From: Steroidobacteraceae bacterium
GTDB taxonomy: Bacteria > Pseudomonadota > Gammaproteobacteria > Steroidobacterales > Steroidobacteraceae
Length of the DNA: 64,000 nucleotides
Assembly (NCBI GenBank): GCA_019187495.1
Contig: JABAQN010000003.1
Coordinates: 62,001-126,000 of the forward strand
Direction of reading: 5' to 3'
Shown here piece after piece: positions 26,817 through 38,874 of the stretch. Position 1 is the stretch's first letter. Every line of letters starts with the position of its first letter. Below the pieces are notes generated by a model, which was not told the origin of the DNA, searched no databases, and was given only the letters and a program-made list of their open reading frames with translations. The translations under genes and the position numbers were made by a program.

Positions 26817-27827
26817 TCAATCGGTGCGCCAGCGGAAGGACCACGCGCCGAACGCGAGGAACACGAGCGTCGTCACCGCGAGATAGACGAGTTGCGGCAG
26901 GATCGCGGTGAACCCTGCGCCGTCCAGCATCACCGCGCGCGCGGCGTCCAGGATGTGGGTCAGCGGAAAGAGCCTGGCGACGAAGCGGATCCAGTCGGGC
27001 GAGCCTTCGAGCGAGAACCAGACGCCCGACAGCAGCATCATCGGCCAGGTGAGCGTGTTGAGGAGCCCCCCGACCAGTTCGTCGCTCGAGAAGCGCGCCG
27101 CGATCGTGAGCCCGAGCGCGATCAGCGACAGCGCACCGAGGGTCGCGATGAGGAAGAGGAGCGCCGGATTGCCCGCCGAATGGAAGCCGATCACGTATCC
27201 GACGCCGACGTACAGCATGGTCGTCACGATCAGGATCAGGCCAAGCCGCGACAACACCTGTGCGGTGAGGAACTCGAACGCCGTGACGGGGGTCGCGTTC
27301 AGCCGCTTCAGGAAGCCGCCCTTGCGATAGCGCAGCACGACATAGCCGACGCCGAACAGGCAGCTGAACATCATGTTCATGCCGAGGATGCCCGGAAAGA
27401 GCCAGTCGACATAGCGGACGGCATCCCCCGAGACGCTCTGGCGGATCGCCTGCGGATCCGACTGCAGCAGCAGCCGCTCGGCGACATAGCCCTTCGGCGA
27501 ATCCTCGTTGACCCAGTAGCGCGTGCGCCCCCGCTGCGCGTCGATCAGCAGGTCGAGCTGATGACGCCCGACCTTGCGCACGGCGACCGCCAGGTCGTCG
27601 ACCGGGATGAAATCGACGAACCGTTCGGACATGAAGGGATGATGGACGCTGCCGAGGTCGTCGGTCACGACGCCCACCTTGAACACGGCGCGCTCGGGGC
27701 CGCCGAACACGAAGCTCATGCCGACGATCAGTGCCAGCGGCAGCAGCAGCGTGAAGATCAGCGAGCCCCGATCGCGCAGGAACTCGAGATTGCGCGCGTG
27801 CCAGATCGCGAGCAGCCGGCGCATCAT
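26817..27827 (-). CDS. ABC-2 type exporter permease
   Basis: A 336-residue permease: N-terminal helix (SLIFTLLLPLALIVGMSF), extracytoplasmic domain (about 45-145), then five helices with the ABC-2 element RYRKGGFLKRLNATP. It pairs with the ATPase encoded immediately upstream (ATGA overlap). This two-gene drug/polysaccharide-type exporter is unrelated in position to the ybh system. Substrate unknown. Confidence 0.87.
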   Translation of the reverse strand: MMRRLLAIWHARNLEFLRDRGSLIFTLLLPLALIVGMSFVFGGPERAVFKVGVVTDDLGSVHHPFMSERFVDFIPVDDLAVAVRKVGRHQLDLLIDAQRGRTRYWVNEDSPKGYVAERLLLQSDPQAIRQSVSGDAVRYVDWLFPGILGMNMMFSCLFGVGYVVLRYRKGGFLKRLNATPVTAFEFLTAQVLSRLGLILIVTTMLYVGVGYVIGFHSAGNPALLFLIATLGALSLIALGLTIAARFSSDELVGGLLNTLTWPMMLLSGVWFSLEGSPDWIRFVARLFPLTHILDAARAVMLDGAGFTAILPQLVYLAVTTLVFLAFGAWSFRWRTD

Positions 27828-28708
27828 GGCCGCAGTTCCTTGCCGGTCAGCTCGAGGAACAGGTCCTCGAGATTCGGCGGCCGGATGCGCAGGTGTCGCA
27901 GCGGCACGTGCGCCGCCATCAGCGCCCTGAGCGTTCCGTCGAGGTCATCGGTGGTGATCTCGATGCGGTCCGCGCCCTCGATCAGGCGCAGCGGCAGCGA
28001 GCGCGCCTCGGGCGGGAAATCGTCACGCGGCAGTTCGATCAGCACATCGGCGAAATGCTCGGCGAGGAGCCGCTGTGGCGAGCCGCGCGCGATGATGCGG
28101 CCGCGATCCATGATCGCGATTTCGTCGCACAGCCGCTGCGCTTCCTCCATGTAGTGCGTCGTCAGGATGATGGTGCGCCGGCGCGCCTTCACCGATTCGA
28201 TGAGCTTCCAGAAGTTTCGCCGCGCCTGCGGATCGAACCCGGTCGTCGGCTCGTCGAGAAAGAGGATGGCGGGATCATTGACGAGCGCGATCGCGAGCAG
28301 CAGGCGCTGCTGCTGGCCACCCGAGAGCTTGCGATGGTCCCGGTCCGCGAGCTTCTGCAGCGAGCACAGCTGCAGCAGTTCGTCGATGTCGAAGCCGCGC
28401 GGATACAGGCCGCGAAACAGGTTGAGGGTCTGGCGTACCGTCAGGAAATCCTGCAGCGCGGTCTTCTGGAAGAGGATGCCGGCTTCGTTCCTGAAGCGGT
28501 TGTCGAGCGGGGCGCCGGCGTAACGCACCTCGCCCGACGAAGCTGGCACTATGCCCTCGATGATCTCGATGGTGGTCGTCTTGCCGGCGCCGTTCGGCCC
28601 GAGGAGCCCGAAGCAGATGCCTTCAGCCACCTCGAATGACACTCCGTCGACCGCCGTCACCCCGGGATACAACTTGACGAGGTCACGGACTTCGAGGATG
28701 GGCGCCAC
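27824..28708 (-). CDS. ABC exporter ATP-binding protein
   Basis: A 294-residue ATPase with Walker A GPNGAGKTT, signature LSGGQQQRL, Walker B ILFLDEPTTGFDP and the switch His in TTHYMEEA. A ~65-residue C-terminal extension follows, as in CcmA/NodI-type subunits. The start is GTG 28708, divergent from the YgjP-like gene. It overlaps the permease gene by four bases. Confidence 0.9.
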   Translation of the reverse strand: MAPILEVRDLVKLYPGVTAVDGVSFEVAEGICFGLLGPNGAGKTTTIEIIEGIVPASSGEVRYAGAPLDNRFRNEAGILFQKTALQDFLTVRQTLNLFRGLYPRGFDIDELLQLCSLQKLADRDHRKLSGGQQQRLLLAIALVNDPAILFLDEPTTGFDPQARRNFWKLIESVKARRRTIILTTHYMEEAQRLCDEIAIMDRGRIIARGSPQRLLAEHFADVLIELPRDDFPPEARSLPLRLIEGADRIEITTDDLDGTLRALMAAHVPLRHLRIRPPNLEDLFLELTGKELRP

Positions 28709-28730
28709 GCGGCCATGCTAGCCGATCGAC

Positions 28731-28739
28731 TGATATCAT
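28731..28739 (+). promoter_or_regulatory. Extended -10 promoter element for the YgjP-like/kynA unit
   Basis: TGATATCAT matches the extended -10 pattern TGnTATaAT, giving a start site about nine bases before the ATG at 28755. No strong -35 is visible, as is common for extended -10 promoters. Confidence 0.45.
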
Positions 28740-28754
28740 GGCAGCGGCAGATAC

Positions 28755-29525
28755 ATGAACATCCCGCACGAGACCCAGCTTTCGCTGTTCGATGCGCGCG
28801 ATCCGGCGACGCCGCTCTCCGTGCGCCACAGCCGGCGCGCGCGTCGCCTGTCCGTGCGCGTCCACGTGGGCGGGCGGGTGGAGGTGGTGGTGCCGCCTCG
28901 TACCGCGGAGCGGACCGTGCGCGAGTTCGTGGCGCGCCACCGCGAGTGGATCGAAGCCCGGCGCGAGCGCGCGCTGCGCGATCGGCCGGCTCCCGCGGCG
29001 TTCCCTCCCGCCAGCATCGATCTCGCCGCATTCGGTGAGAGCTGGGAGCTCCGGCAGGTTCCGGGACCAGGGCGGGCGCGGCTCATTGCACGGCTCATGT
29101 CCGGGGAGGGCCCGCGCGGGCGGCTCGAGCTGCACGGCGCGCCGGCGGGGCCTGACATGGTGCGGCCTCTGCTGCGCGCGTGGGTGGGCATACGCGCCGG
29201 TGCGGGGCTCGCACCGCGCCTCGCGGCGCTCGCGCAGGCGGCGGGCTTCCGTTATGGCCGCATGGTGGTGCGCCGGCAGCGCACGCGTTGGGGCAGCTGC
29301 TCGACCCGCGGCACGATCAGCTTGAATGCCTGCCTTGCGTTCCAGCGCCCCGAGGTCGTGCAATACCTGCTGCTGCACGAGCTCGCCCATACGCGCCACA
29401 TGAACCATTCCGCCGCCTTCTGGCGGCTCGTGGCCGCGCACGAGCCCGACTGGCGTGCGCTCGACCGGGAGCTGCTCGCCGGCTGGCGGCGTGTGCCCGG
29501 ATGGATGATGAACGATGACGACTGA
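28755..29525 (+). CDS. YgjP-like (DUF45/WLM-type) zinc metallopeptidase
   Basis: A 256-residue protein with the DUF45 signatures SVRVHVGGRVEVVVP, RTRWGSCSTRGTISLN and the zinc motif LLHELAHTRHMNHSAAFW (HExxH with a downstream His). E. coli YgjP is the reference relative; its role is poorly defined (proposed metalloprotease). The stop overlaps the kynA start by 11 bases. Confidence 0.85.
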   Translation: MNIPHETQLSLFDARDPATPLSVRHSRRARRLSVRVHVGGRVEVVVPPRTAERTVREFVARHREWIEARRERALRDRPAPAAFPPASIDLAAFGESWELRQVPGPGRARLIARLMSGEGPRGRLELHGAPAGPDMVRPLLRAWVGIRAGAGLAPRLAALAQAAGFRYGRMVVRRQRTRWGSCSTRGTISLNACLAFQRPEVVQYLLLHELAHTRHMNHSAAFWRLVAAHEPDWRALDRELLAGWRRVPGWMMNDDD

Positions 29526-30387
29526 GGCGCCTCCCGGATGCCCGTTCGCCGCCAGCGAACGGGTCGACCTGTCGAACGAAGGCGTGCACTGGGATCTTGC
29601 GGTCTCGCAGTCCTACGGCGGCTATCTCGCGCTCGACAAGCTGCTCGACGCGCAGCATCCGAACTCGCGCGAACACGACGAGCTGCTGTTCATCGTCGCG
29701 CACCAGACGTCCGAACTCTGGATACGGCTGATGCTGCACGAACTCGGCGGCGTGCTCGAGGGCGTGCGCCGGGACAATCTCGCCAGCGCGTCGAAGATGT
29801 TCGGGCGGATCGCCCGCATCCAGGTGCAGCTGCTCGCGGTGTGGGACGTGCTGTCGACGATGACGCCGGCCGACTATTCGGCATTCCGCAATTCGCTCGG
29901 GCGCGCCTCCGGCTTCCAGTCGGTCCAGTACCGGTTGCTCGAATTCCAGCTCGGCAACAAGAACGAGGACTACCTCGCCGCGCATCGGCGCGACGTGCAG
30001 GCGAGCGCGCGACTGCGCCGCGCGCTCGACGCGCCGTCGCTCTACGACGAGGTGTTGCGGCTCCTGTCACGGCGCGGCTACGGCATTCCGGATGAGTACC
30101 TCGCGCGTGATTTCGCGCAGCCTTACCGCGCGAGCAAGCAGGTCGCCGGCGCCTGGCTCGGCGTCTACCACAACGCGGCGAAGGATCCGGATCTCTACGA
30201 ACTCGCGGAACGGCTGATCGACGTGGACTACCGGTTCCAGATGTGGCGCTTCCATCACATGAAGACGGTCGAACGCATCATCGGCTACAAGCCCGGGACG
30301 GGCGGTACCGGGGGCGTGTCGTACCTTTCGAAGGCGCTCGAACTCAGGTTCTTTCCGGAGCTCTGGCAGATCCGCACCTCGATGTGA
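29515..30387 (+). CDS. kynA: Tryptophan 2,3-dioxygenase
   Basis: A 290-residue heme dioxygenase: YGGYLALDKLLDAQHP, DELLFIVAHQTSELW, SGFQSVQYRLLEFQLGNKN and FQMWRFHHMKTVERIIGYK, which contains the heme-ligand His. C-terminal GTGGTGGVSYL is the conserved tail loop. It opens the indole ring of L-tryptophan to N-formylkynurenine. The other kynurenine-pathway genes are not in the window. Its 3' end overlaps the convergent msrQ by 44 bases. Confidence 0.96.
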   Translation: MTTEAPPGCPFAASERVDLSNEGVHWDLAVSQSYGGYLALDKLLDAQHPNSREHDELLFIVAHQTSELWIRLMLHELGGVLEGVRRDNLASASKMFGRIARIQVQLLAVWDVLSTMTPADYSAFRNSLGRASGFQSVQYRLLEFQLGNKNEDYLAAHRRDVQASARLRRALDAPSLYDEVLRLLSRRGYGIPDEYLARDFAQPYRASKQVAGAWLGVYHNAAKDPDLYELAERLIDVDYRFQMWRFHHMKTVERIIGYKPGTGGTGGVSYLSKALELRFFPELWQIRTSM

Positions 30388-31003
30388 CGGGCGCCGGCGC
30401 ACGCGCGCGACGCCGGTGCCACGCGCGCCAGCCGAGAAGCAGCGCGAGGAGCCCCGCGTAGACCAGGGGTTCCGTGACATCGCGCTTCACCTGCCAGTAG
30501 AAATGCCACGCCGCGAGCACGGCAACCACGTAGACGAGCCGGTGCAGCCGCCGCCAGCGCCGCCCGAGGCGCCGCATCATCCGGTCGGTCGAGGTCACGG
30601 CGAGCGGAATCAGCAGGAGCAGCGCGGTGAAGCCCAGCGTGATGTAGGGTCGCTTCGCGATGTCGCCCACGATCATTGCGGTGTCGAGGTTTCGATCGAG
30701 CACCAGGTAGATGCCGAAATGCAGCAGCACGTAGCCAAACGCGCCGAGCCCGAGCAGGCGTCGCAGGCGGATGAGCTGCGGCCGATGCGCGATCGTCGCG
30801 ACCGGTGTCACCGCGAGCGTGAGCCACAGCAGGTTGAGTGCCGTCTTGCCGCAGGTGAGGAGCAGGTCTTCGACCGGATCGGGGCCGAGCCTTTGTCCCG
30901 CGATGCCGAACACGGCTGCAAGCAACAGCAGTGCGGGCGTGAGTGCGGCGATGAAGACGAGTGGCTTCCAGATGAAGCGGTATTGCCGGTCGACGCTCGG
31001 CAT
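30344..31003 (-). CDS. msrQ: MsrQ, heme-binding membrane subunit of the MsrPQ methionine sulfoxide reductase
   Basis: A 219-residue, six-helix protein of the ferric-reductase-like family: PVEDLLLTCGKTALNLLWLTL, GLGAFGYVLLHFGIYLVLD, and RRLHRLVYVVAVLAAWHFYW with the heme-ligand histidines. It passes electrons from the quinone pool or flavin to periplasmic MsrP. ATG 31003 lies 11 bases after the msrP stop. The C-terminal tail is read antisense to the kynA end. Confidence 0.93.
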   Translation of the reverse strand: MPSVDRQYRFIWKPLVFIAALTPALLLLAAVFGIAGQRLGPDPVEDLLLTCGKTALNLLWLTLAVTPVATIAHRPQLIRLRRLLGLGAFGYVLLHFGIYLVLDRNLDTAMIVGDIAKRPYITLGFTALLLLIPLAVTSTDRMMRRLGRRWRRLHRLVYVVAVLAAWHFYWQVKRDVTEPLVYAGLLALLLGWRAWHRRRARAPAPVTSRCGSARAPERT

Positions 31004-31014
31004 GCGCGCGACGC

Positions 31015-31977
31015 TCAGAACCAGCGCCGAAGATCCATGCCCCGATAAAGCGCGGCCACATCGTCCGCGTAGCCGTTGAAGGGCAGGGTGGGTTGTGTGG
31101 CCGCGAACAGGCTCGCGCCGATGCGTCGCTCGCTCGCCTGGCTCCAGCGCGGATGGTCGACTGCCGGGTTCACATTCGCATAGAACCCGTATTCGTCGGG
31201 CGCGGCCATGTTCCAGGCCGTGGGCGGCTGGCGCTCGGTGAAGCGGATCGCGACGATCGACTTGATTCCCTTGAAGCCGTATTTCCACGGCACGACGAGT
31301 CGCAGCGGCGCGCCGTCCTGGTTCGGGAGCACGCGCCCGTAGAGGCCGACGGCGAGCAGCGCAAGCGGGTGCATCGCCTCATCGATGCGCAGGCCCTCGA
31401 CATACGGCCATCTGAGCCAGCCGGCGCGTTGGCCAGGCATCTGCTTCGGGTCGTAGAGCGTCTTGAACGCGACGTACTTCGCCTTCGACGTCGGCCTGAA
31501 GCGCCTGACCAGATCGCCGAGCGGAAATCCGACCCACGGAATCACCATCGACCAGCGTTCGACGCAGCGCATCCGGTACACACGCTCCTCGAGCGGATGC
31601 GGCTTCAGCAGGTCCTCGAGCGTGTAGGTACCCGGGGACTCGACTTCGCCCGATATCGTGACGCTCCAGGGGCGCGTGCGCAGCGAATGGGCGTTGCGCT
31701 GCGGGTCGTCCTTGCCCGTGCCGAACTCGTAGAAATTGTTGTAGGAGGTGATGTCCTCGTACGCGGTGGGCGCGGCATCCACCGTGTAGCGCGCATTCTT
31801 CACGGCCTCGAGCGAAGGCAGCGCGGGCGCCGCGAAGCCCGGCCTCGCGGACCAGCCTGCGAGCCCGGCCGCCGCGGCCCCGGCGATCCAGCGCCTGCGA
31901 TCGAGAAAAATCGTCTCGGGCGTGATGGCCGAGGCAGGCATCGAAGATATTTGAGTTTTCAGACGCTTACGGAACAT
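31015..31977 (-). CDS. msrP: MsrP, periplasmic molybdopterin methionine sulfoxide reductase
   Basis: A 320-residue sulfite-oxidase-fold enzyme. A Tat signal contains [15 protein letters not shown] after ITPETIFLD, the conserved MsrP N-terminal block. The molybdenum-ligand cysteine is in [15 protein letters not shown]. It repairs oxidised methionines in periplasmic proteins together with MsrQ. I chose ATG 31977 (GGGAG nine bases upstream); ATG 31941 is closer to the Tat motif and also possible. Confidence 0.94.
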   Translation of the reverse strand: MFRKRLKTQISSMPASAITPETIFLDRRRWIAGAAAAGLAGWSARPGFAAPALPSLEAVKNARYTVDAAPTAYEDITSYNNFYEFGTGKDDPQRNAHSLRTRPWSVTISGEVESPGTYTLEDLLKPHPLEERVYRMRCVERWSMVIPWVGFPLGDLVRRFRPTSKAKYVAFKTLYDPKQMPGQRAGWLRWPYVEGLRIDEAMHPLALLAVGLYGRVLPNQDGAPLRLVVPWKYGFKGIKSIVAIRFTERQPPTAWNMAAPDEYGFYANVNPAVDHPRWSQASERRIGASLFAATQPTLPFNGYADDVAALYRGMDLRRWF

Positions 31978-32026
31978 TCTTGCGGCACTCCCTGCGCAGG
32001 GACCAGTGGCGGTGGACGGGCGGCTT

Positions 32027-32719
32027 TCAGTTGGAGCGCTGGCCCGTCCGCCATGTTCCCCGCCACTGCACGCATTCGATGCCGGATCGGGTCGCCCGGG
32101 CACGCAGCAGCGGCGAGGGGTTCACGAGCACCCCCCGGTCGGCAAGTCGCAGGTGGGGCAGGTCGGAAGCGCTGTTGCCGTAAGCCGTGATCCGCGCACC
32201 GGCATGTTCGGCGCGCAGTGCTTCGAGGCAGCGCGCCTTTTCCTCGCCGCGGCGGTTCGGTGTGGCCAGGGCCCCGTCGAGGAATTCGCCGCGCCACGCG
32301 ACGCCGGTGCAGATGGTGCGCCCGAATCCCAGGCGTTCGCCGAGCGCGGGCACGTACAGGTCGACGCTCGCCGACATCAGCACGAGCGTGTCGCCCTGCG
32401 AGCGATGCCGCGCGATGGCGGCCACCGCCCCGGCGAGCAGGTCGCGCTCGATCACGCGCGGCAGGTACAGGTCATTCCAGGCCGCGAGCGCGGCGCGGCT
32501 CTCGCCGCCCAGCGTGTGCCGGATGAGTTGCGCCTTCAGGCGGCCACGGTCGCGCCCGCCGAGGAGATAGACGACGATCGCGGGGAGTACACGCAGCAGC
32601 CGCGCAAGGCGCCACGGGCGTCCCGCGAGCCGGGCGAGCACGTACGGAAAGAGCGTGTCGCGGCGCGTGATCGTGCCGTCGAGGTCGAAGACCGCAACCG
32701 CACGATCGCGCGCATTCAT
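32027..32719 (-). CDS. HAD-superfamily (IB, PSP-like) hydrolase
   Basis: A 230-residue HAD phosphatase: motif [13 protein letters not shown], motif [11 protein letters not shown], motif III lysine in [10 protein letters not shown] and motif [14 protein letters not shown]. The HAD-IB subfamily includes phosphoserine phosphatase- and SerB-like enzymes and phosphatidyl-glycerophosphatase-like members. The substrate cannot be assigned. It begins 13 bases after acnA ends and precedes msrP by 49 bases. Confidence 0.85.
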   Translation of the reverse strand: MNARDRAVAVFDLDGTITRRDTLFPYVLARLAGRPWRLARLLRVLPAIVVYLLGGRDRGRLKAQLIRHTLGGESRAALAAWNDLYLPRVIERDLLAGAVAAIARHRSQGDTLVLMSASVDLYVPALGERLGFGRTICTGVAWRGEFLDGALATPNRRGEEKARCLEALRAEHAGARITAYGNSASDLPHLRLADRGVLVNPSPLLRARATRSGIECVQWRGTWRTGQRSN

Positions 32720-32732
32720 CCGCGCGCGCCCG

Positions 32733-35429
<2,697 letters not shown>

Positions 35430-35470
35430 GTTCTCCGCGACGGGGCGTTGAGGCTTGAAAAGAGCCCGTA

Positions 35471-35476
35471 ATTATA
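35471..35476 (-). promoter_or_regulatory. -10 box of the acnA promoter
   Basis: On the minus strand this reads TATAAT, a consensus -10, placing the transcript start near 35464 and giving a ~35-base leader with a ribosome site. The -35 region is GC-rich without a clear match. Confidence 0.6.
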
Positions 35477-35524
35477 GCGGTCGCGGGCGATCGGCGCGAA
35501 TCGGCGCCACGGCGGACAGCGCGC

Positions 35525-36559
35525 TCAGTCGAGCCGGCGAGCGGGCGCCGGAATCACGCGAAAGCCGTGCAGCCTGACTTCGCGCGACAGGTAGTGGTCC
35601 TTGCATTCCTCGTCGCTGCACAGGTCGGTCGACAGGTACTTCTTGTTGTCGTCGCAGAAGACGGTCGTGACCACGGCGCCGTCGCCCTGTTCGTGGGCGA
35701 TCTCGAGGGCGCCGAGGAAATTGGCGCCCGAGCTGATGCCGACCGCGATGCCGAGTTCGCGCGCGAGCCGCTGCGCCATGCAGATCGCATCGCCGTCCCA
35801 GACATCGACGATCCGGTCGAGCTCCGCGAGCCGCACGATCGACGGCACGAACTCGTCGCTGATGCCCTGGATGCGGTGGCGTCCGATCTTGGTGCCGGTG
35901 CGCAGCGTCGGTGAATTGGCGGGCTCGAGCGGATGGATCGCGACACCCGGGACCCGCTCACGCAGCCACCGGCCGACACCCATCACGGTTCCGCCGGTGC
36001 CGACACCGGCGACAAATGCCGTCGGCGGTCGTTCGAGTTGCGCAAAGAGCTCCGGGGCGGTCGTCGAGTAGTGGGCCTCGACGTTCGCATCGCAGTCGAA
36101 CTGGCGCGGCCGGAAGACGCGCGGTGTCGCCGCGGCGTACTCGTCGGACATGCGGATGCTGCCGAGGAAGCCGCCCTGTTCGTGCGACACCGGGATGACC
36201 GCGGCGCCGAGGCTCTGGATCACGAGCACGCGCTCGCGGCTCATCCAGTCCGGCATGTAGATGCGCACGGCGTGCCCGAGCGCGCGGCCCATCGCGGCGA
36301 ACGCGATCCCGGTATTGCCGCTGGTCGCCTCGGCGATCTCGTCGCCCGGCTCGATCTCGCCTTCCGCATAGGCGCGCTCGAGGATGCGCAGCGCCATCCG
36401 GTCCTTGATGCTGCCGGTGAAATTGAGCGCCTCGTGCTTGGCGTAGACGCGATGGCGCCGGCCGCGAAACGTGCAGTCCACTTCGATCAACGGCGTGCGG
36501 CCCGTCAGCGCCTCGAGCGCCGCGAGGCGGGGTGGAAGTGTTCTCGTTGGGGACATCAT
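35525..36559 (-). CDS. Cysteine synthase-family PLP enzyme
   Basis: A 344-residue fold-type II PLP enzyme: LNFTGSIKDRMA with the Schiff-base lysine, EATSGNTGI substrate loop, and GVGTGGTVMGVGRWL phosphate-binding loop. The C-terminal extension with CDDNKKYLSTDL and a Cys pair (CSDEEC) marks a subgroup longer than CysK/CysM. It probably makes cysteine from O-acetylserine or a related acceptor, but cystathionine beta-synthase-like chemistry is possible. It overlaps mnmA by four bases. Confidence 0.82.
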   Translation of the reverse strand: MMSPTRTLPPRLAALEALTGRTPLIEVDCTFRGRRHRVYAKHEALNFTGSIKDRMALRILERAYAEGEIEPGDEIAEATSGNTGIAFAAMGRALGHAVRIYMPDWMSRERVLVIQSLGAAVIPVSHEQGGFLGSIRMSDEYAAATPRVFRPRQFDCDANVEAHYSTTAPELFAQLERPPTAFVAGVGTGGTVMGVGRWLRERVPGVAIHPLEPANSPTLRTGTKIGRHRIQGISDEFVPSIVRLAELDRIVDVWDGDAICMAQRLARELGIAVGISSGANFLGALEIAHEQGDGAVVTTVFCDDNKKYLSTDLCSDEECKDHYLSREVRLHGFRVIPAPARRLD

Positions 36560-37641
36560 GGGGTAACGGCCTCGATGACACCGCCGCCGAGGCAGCGCGT
36601 GTCCTGGTAGAGCACAGCGTACTGGCCCGGAGTGGCCGCGCGCTGATCCACGTCAAAATCCAGCCGCGTGCCGCCATCGGCGAGCGGGGTCACGCGCACC
36701 GCCTGGTCCGGCTGGCGGTAGCGGAGCCGTGCGCTCGCCGCAAACGGCGCCCGCGGTTCGGCCACGAGCCAGTTCATCGGTCCCGTCGTGACGCTGCGCG
36801 CGAGCAGCAGCGGATGATCGTGGCCCTGCACGACGATCAGCGCATTGCGCGTCGTGTCCTTGCGTGCGACGTACCACGCGCCTTCCGCATGGCCGGCGAG
36901 CCCGCCGATCTCGAGGCCGCCGCGCTGGCCGAGCGTGTGGAAGGCGAGTCCCTGGTGCGTGCCGAGTCGCTCGCCTTCCGGGGTTTCGATCGGGCCCGGG
37001 TCGGTGCCGACATGGCGCGCGAGGAATTCGCGAAATGGCCGTTCGCCGATGAAGCAGATGCCGGTGCTGTCCGGCTTGTCGTACACCGGCAGCCCCGCGC
37101 TGCGCGCTCGGGCGCGCACCTCCGCCTTCATCAGGCCGCCGACCGGAAACTCGATGCGAGCGAGCGCCGCCCGCTCGACGGAATTCAGGAAATACGACTG
37201 GTCGCGTGCCGGATCGGCACCCTTGTGCAGTTCGGTGCCGTCGGCGCCGTGATGCAGCTGCGCGTAGTGCCCGGTCGCGAAGCGCGCCGCGCCGAGGCGT
37301 CGCGCGTGTTCGAGGCACACGCCGAACTTGATTTCGCGATTGCACAGGACGTCGGGATTCGGGGTGCGGCCCGCGGTGTATTCCGCGAGGAAATGCGCGA
37401 AGACCTGATCGCGGTACTGCTGCGAGAAATCGACGCGATGCAACGGAATACCGAGCAGGTCGGCCACGGCGCGCGCATCCTGGAAGTCCTGCGCGGCCGT
37501 GCAGTAGCCGTCATCGTCGTCCCAGTTCGCCATGAAAAGGCCCTGGACATCGTCGCCCCGCTCGAGCAGGCGCAGCGCCGCGACGGCGGAGTCGACTCCG
37601 CCCGAAAGGCCGACGACGATGCGAGCGGGGGAACCGGACAC
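36556..37641 (-). CDS. mnmA: tRNA-specific 2-thiouridylase
   Basis: A 361-residue enzyme with the PP-loop VVGLSGGVDSAVAA, catalytic Cys in PDVLCNREIKF and persulfide Cys in STGICFIGERPF. It inserts sulfur at U34 of Lys, Glu and Gln tRNAs. The start is GTG 37641, which lies exactly seven bases after a TACAAT -10 box, implying a leaderless transcript. Neighbours nudJ and purB recall the E. coli purB-hflD-mnmA-nudJ group; hflD is missing. Confidence 0.96.
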   Translation of the reverse strand: MSGSPARIVVGLSGGVDSAVAALRLLERGDDVQGLFMANWDDDDGYCTAAQDFQDARAVADLLGIPLHRVDFSQQYRDQVFAHFLAEYTAGRTPNPDVLCNREIKFGVCLEHARRLGAARFATGHYAQLHHGADGTELHKGADPARDQSYFLNSVERAALARIEFPVGGLMKAEVRARARSAGLPVYDKPDSTGICFIGERPFREFLARHVGTDPGPIETPEGERLGTHQGLAFHTLGQRGGLEIGGLAGHAEGAWYVARKDTTRNALIVVQGHDHPLLLARSVTTGPMNWLVAEPRAPFAASARLRYRQPDQAVRVTPLADGGTRLDFDVDQRAATPGQYAVLYQDTRCLGGGVIEAVTP

Positions 37642-37647
37642 GCGCCC

Positions 37648-37653
37648 ATTGTA
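37648..37653 (-). promoter_or_regulatory. -10 box placing mnmA transcription at its start codon
   Basis: Minus strand TACAAT, followed by six bases and then GTG. No ribosome binding site fits between them. Confidence 0.5.
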
Positions 37654-37668
37654 AGGGGCGCGGGGGGT

Positions 37669-38154
37669 TCAGCCGACCTTGACGGCCTGCATGTGCGCCA
37701 CGCGGTGCAGGTCGAGATCCGCGACCGTTTCGAGCGGCAGGCGCCGCCCGGCGAGATAGTCGTCGACGCAGCGAAGCACGAGCGGGCTGCGCAGTCGTGC
37801 GTGCGCGGCATCGAGTTCGCCGCGCCCGAGCCAGTGCGTGCCGACGATGCCGCGATCGAGCGATGCCGCCGGGTCGTGCTCCGACACCTCGCCGCTGAAG
37901 GCGACACGCAGCGTGGAGCGGCCGGTGCGGGCATTGCGCCAGAGATAGAGCCCGAGCAGGTGGCGCGGCGTCAGGCGCCAGGCGGTTTCCTCGCGCGTCT
38001 CGCGTACCACCGCTTCGAACAACGTCTCGCGATCCTCGACGTGTCCCGCGGGCTGGTTCAGCACCAGCCGGCCATGCACGCGCTCCTCGACGACCAGGAA
38101 CCGGCCATCGCGTTCGACGACAGCGGCGACGGTGACTTCGGGGCGCGGGGGCAT
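37669..38154 (-). CDS. nudJ: NudJ-like Nudix phosphatase
   Basis: A 161-residue Nudix hydrolase with the box GHVEDRETLFEAVVRETREE followed by TAW instead of TG-U, a variant I associate with the NudJ group. NudJ hydrolyses thiamine pyrophosphate (HMP-PP) and nucleotide tri/diphosphates. ATG 38154 is exactly seven bases after a TATCAT -10 on the same strand, so a leaderless mRNA is likely. It precedes mnmA by 27 bases. Confidence 0.88.
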   Translation of the reverse strand: MPPRPEVTVAAVVERDGRFLVVEERVHGRLVLNQPAGHVEDRETLFEAVVRETREETAWRLTPRHLLGLYLWRNARTGRSTLRVAFSGEVSEHDPAASLDRGIVGTHWLGRGELDAAHARLRSPLVLRCVDDYLAGRRLPLETVADLDLHRVAHMQAVKVG

Positions 38155-38160
38155 CGGCGA

Positions 38161-38166
38161 ATGATA
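38161..38166 (-). promoter_or_regulatory. -10 box placing nudJ transcription at its start codon
   Basis: Minus strand TATCAT, six bases, then ATG. It lies in the 25-base gap after the upstream unknown gene. Confidence 0.5.
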
Positions 38167-38179
38167 GCGCGTGGCGGCG

Positions 38180-38740
38180 TCAGCGGCGCGCCGCACGATA
38201 GCCGTAGTCGGGCGCGTGCGCGACCCATTGCGCGTCGAAGTCGGCAAGATGCGTGCGTGCGACGGCCGGATTGTCGAGGTCGGCGATTCCGTCCCACAGC
38301 GCGGCGTTCGCCCGGTAGAGAATCGCCCGGTCGTCGGCAATGATGTAGCCCGGGTGCGGCTTCGGCGCGTCGCGGCCGAGCACGCGGATGTCGATGTAGC
38401 TCGTCAGCCGCCGGCTCATCGCGACGAAGCGGTGCACGTCGCGGATCAGGCGGGTGCCGTCGCCGAGCAGCACGCGAACCTTCGCGAACGTGCGCGCGAG
38501 CACGAAGCGCTTCAGGATGTCGAGAAAAGGGGTCTGGTCGTAGAGATCGGGCTCGAGGTCCGGCGTGTAGATCGACATGAGGCGATGCGCGCTGCCGGCG
38601 ACGAGGATCGTCGCGGCGAGTGTTTCTTCCATCGTCGTCACCACGTTCACCTGGGGCGGTGCCTCGAGCGGCGGCAGGTCGAGACGCGGCGCAGGCGTCT
38701 GCGACAGCAGGCTCAACTCGAACTCCCCGGTGGTGGTCAC
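38180..38740 (-). CDS. Conserved-looking protein of unknown function (DUF7931-like)
   Basis: A 186-residue soluble protein between purB and nudJ. The core (HRLMSIYTPDLEPDLYD, FVLARTFAKVRVLLGDGTRL, HPGYIIADDRAILYR) alternates strands and helices in a way reminiscent of phospholipase-D-like proteins, but no HxK motif is present. I recall similar proteins labelled DUF7931; this is from memory. GTG 38740 is my preferred start because the upstream sequence is low-complexity; starts up to 38824 are open. Confidence 0.65.
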   Translation of the reverse strand: MTTTGEFELSLLSQTPAPRLDLPPLEAPPQVNVVTTMEETLAATILVAGSAHRLMSIYTPDLEPDLYDQTPFLDILKRFVLARTFAKVRVLLGDGTRLIRDVHRFVAMSRRLTSYIDIRVLGRDAPKPHPGYIIADDRAILYRANAALWDGIADLDNPAVARTHLADFDAQWVAHAPDYGYRAARR

Positions 38741-38874
38741 AGCAGATCCGCAAATCCCGCGCCATTCGGCATTTGGCGCGGATTCTCGGTTAGATCGTCG
38801 CGGGAGGCGTGTCGATGCCGTCACGTTTCGGCCGCGCCTGACACGGGCCGGAGCGCGAAAGCGTGCCGCAGTTC

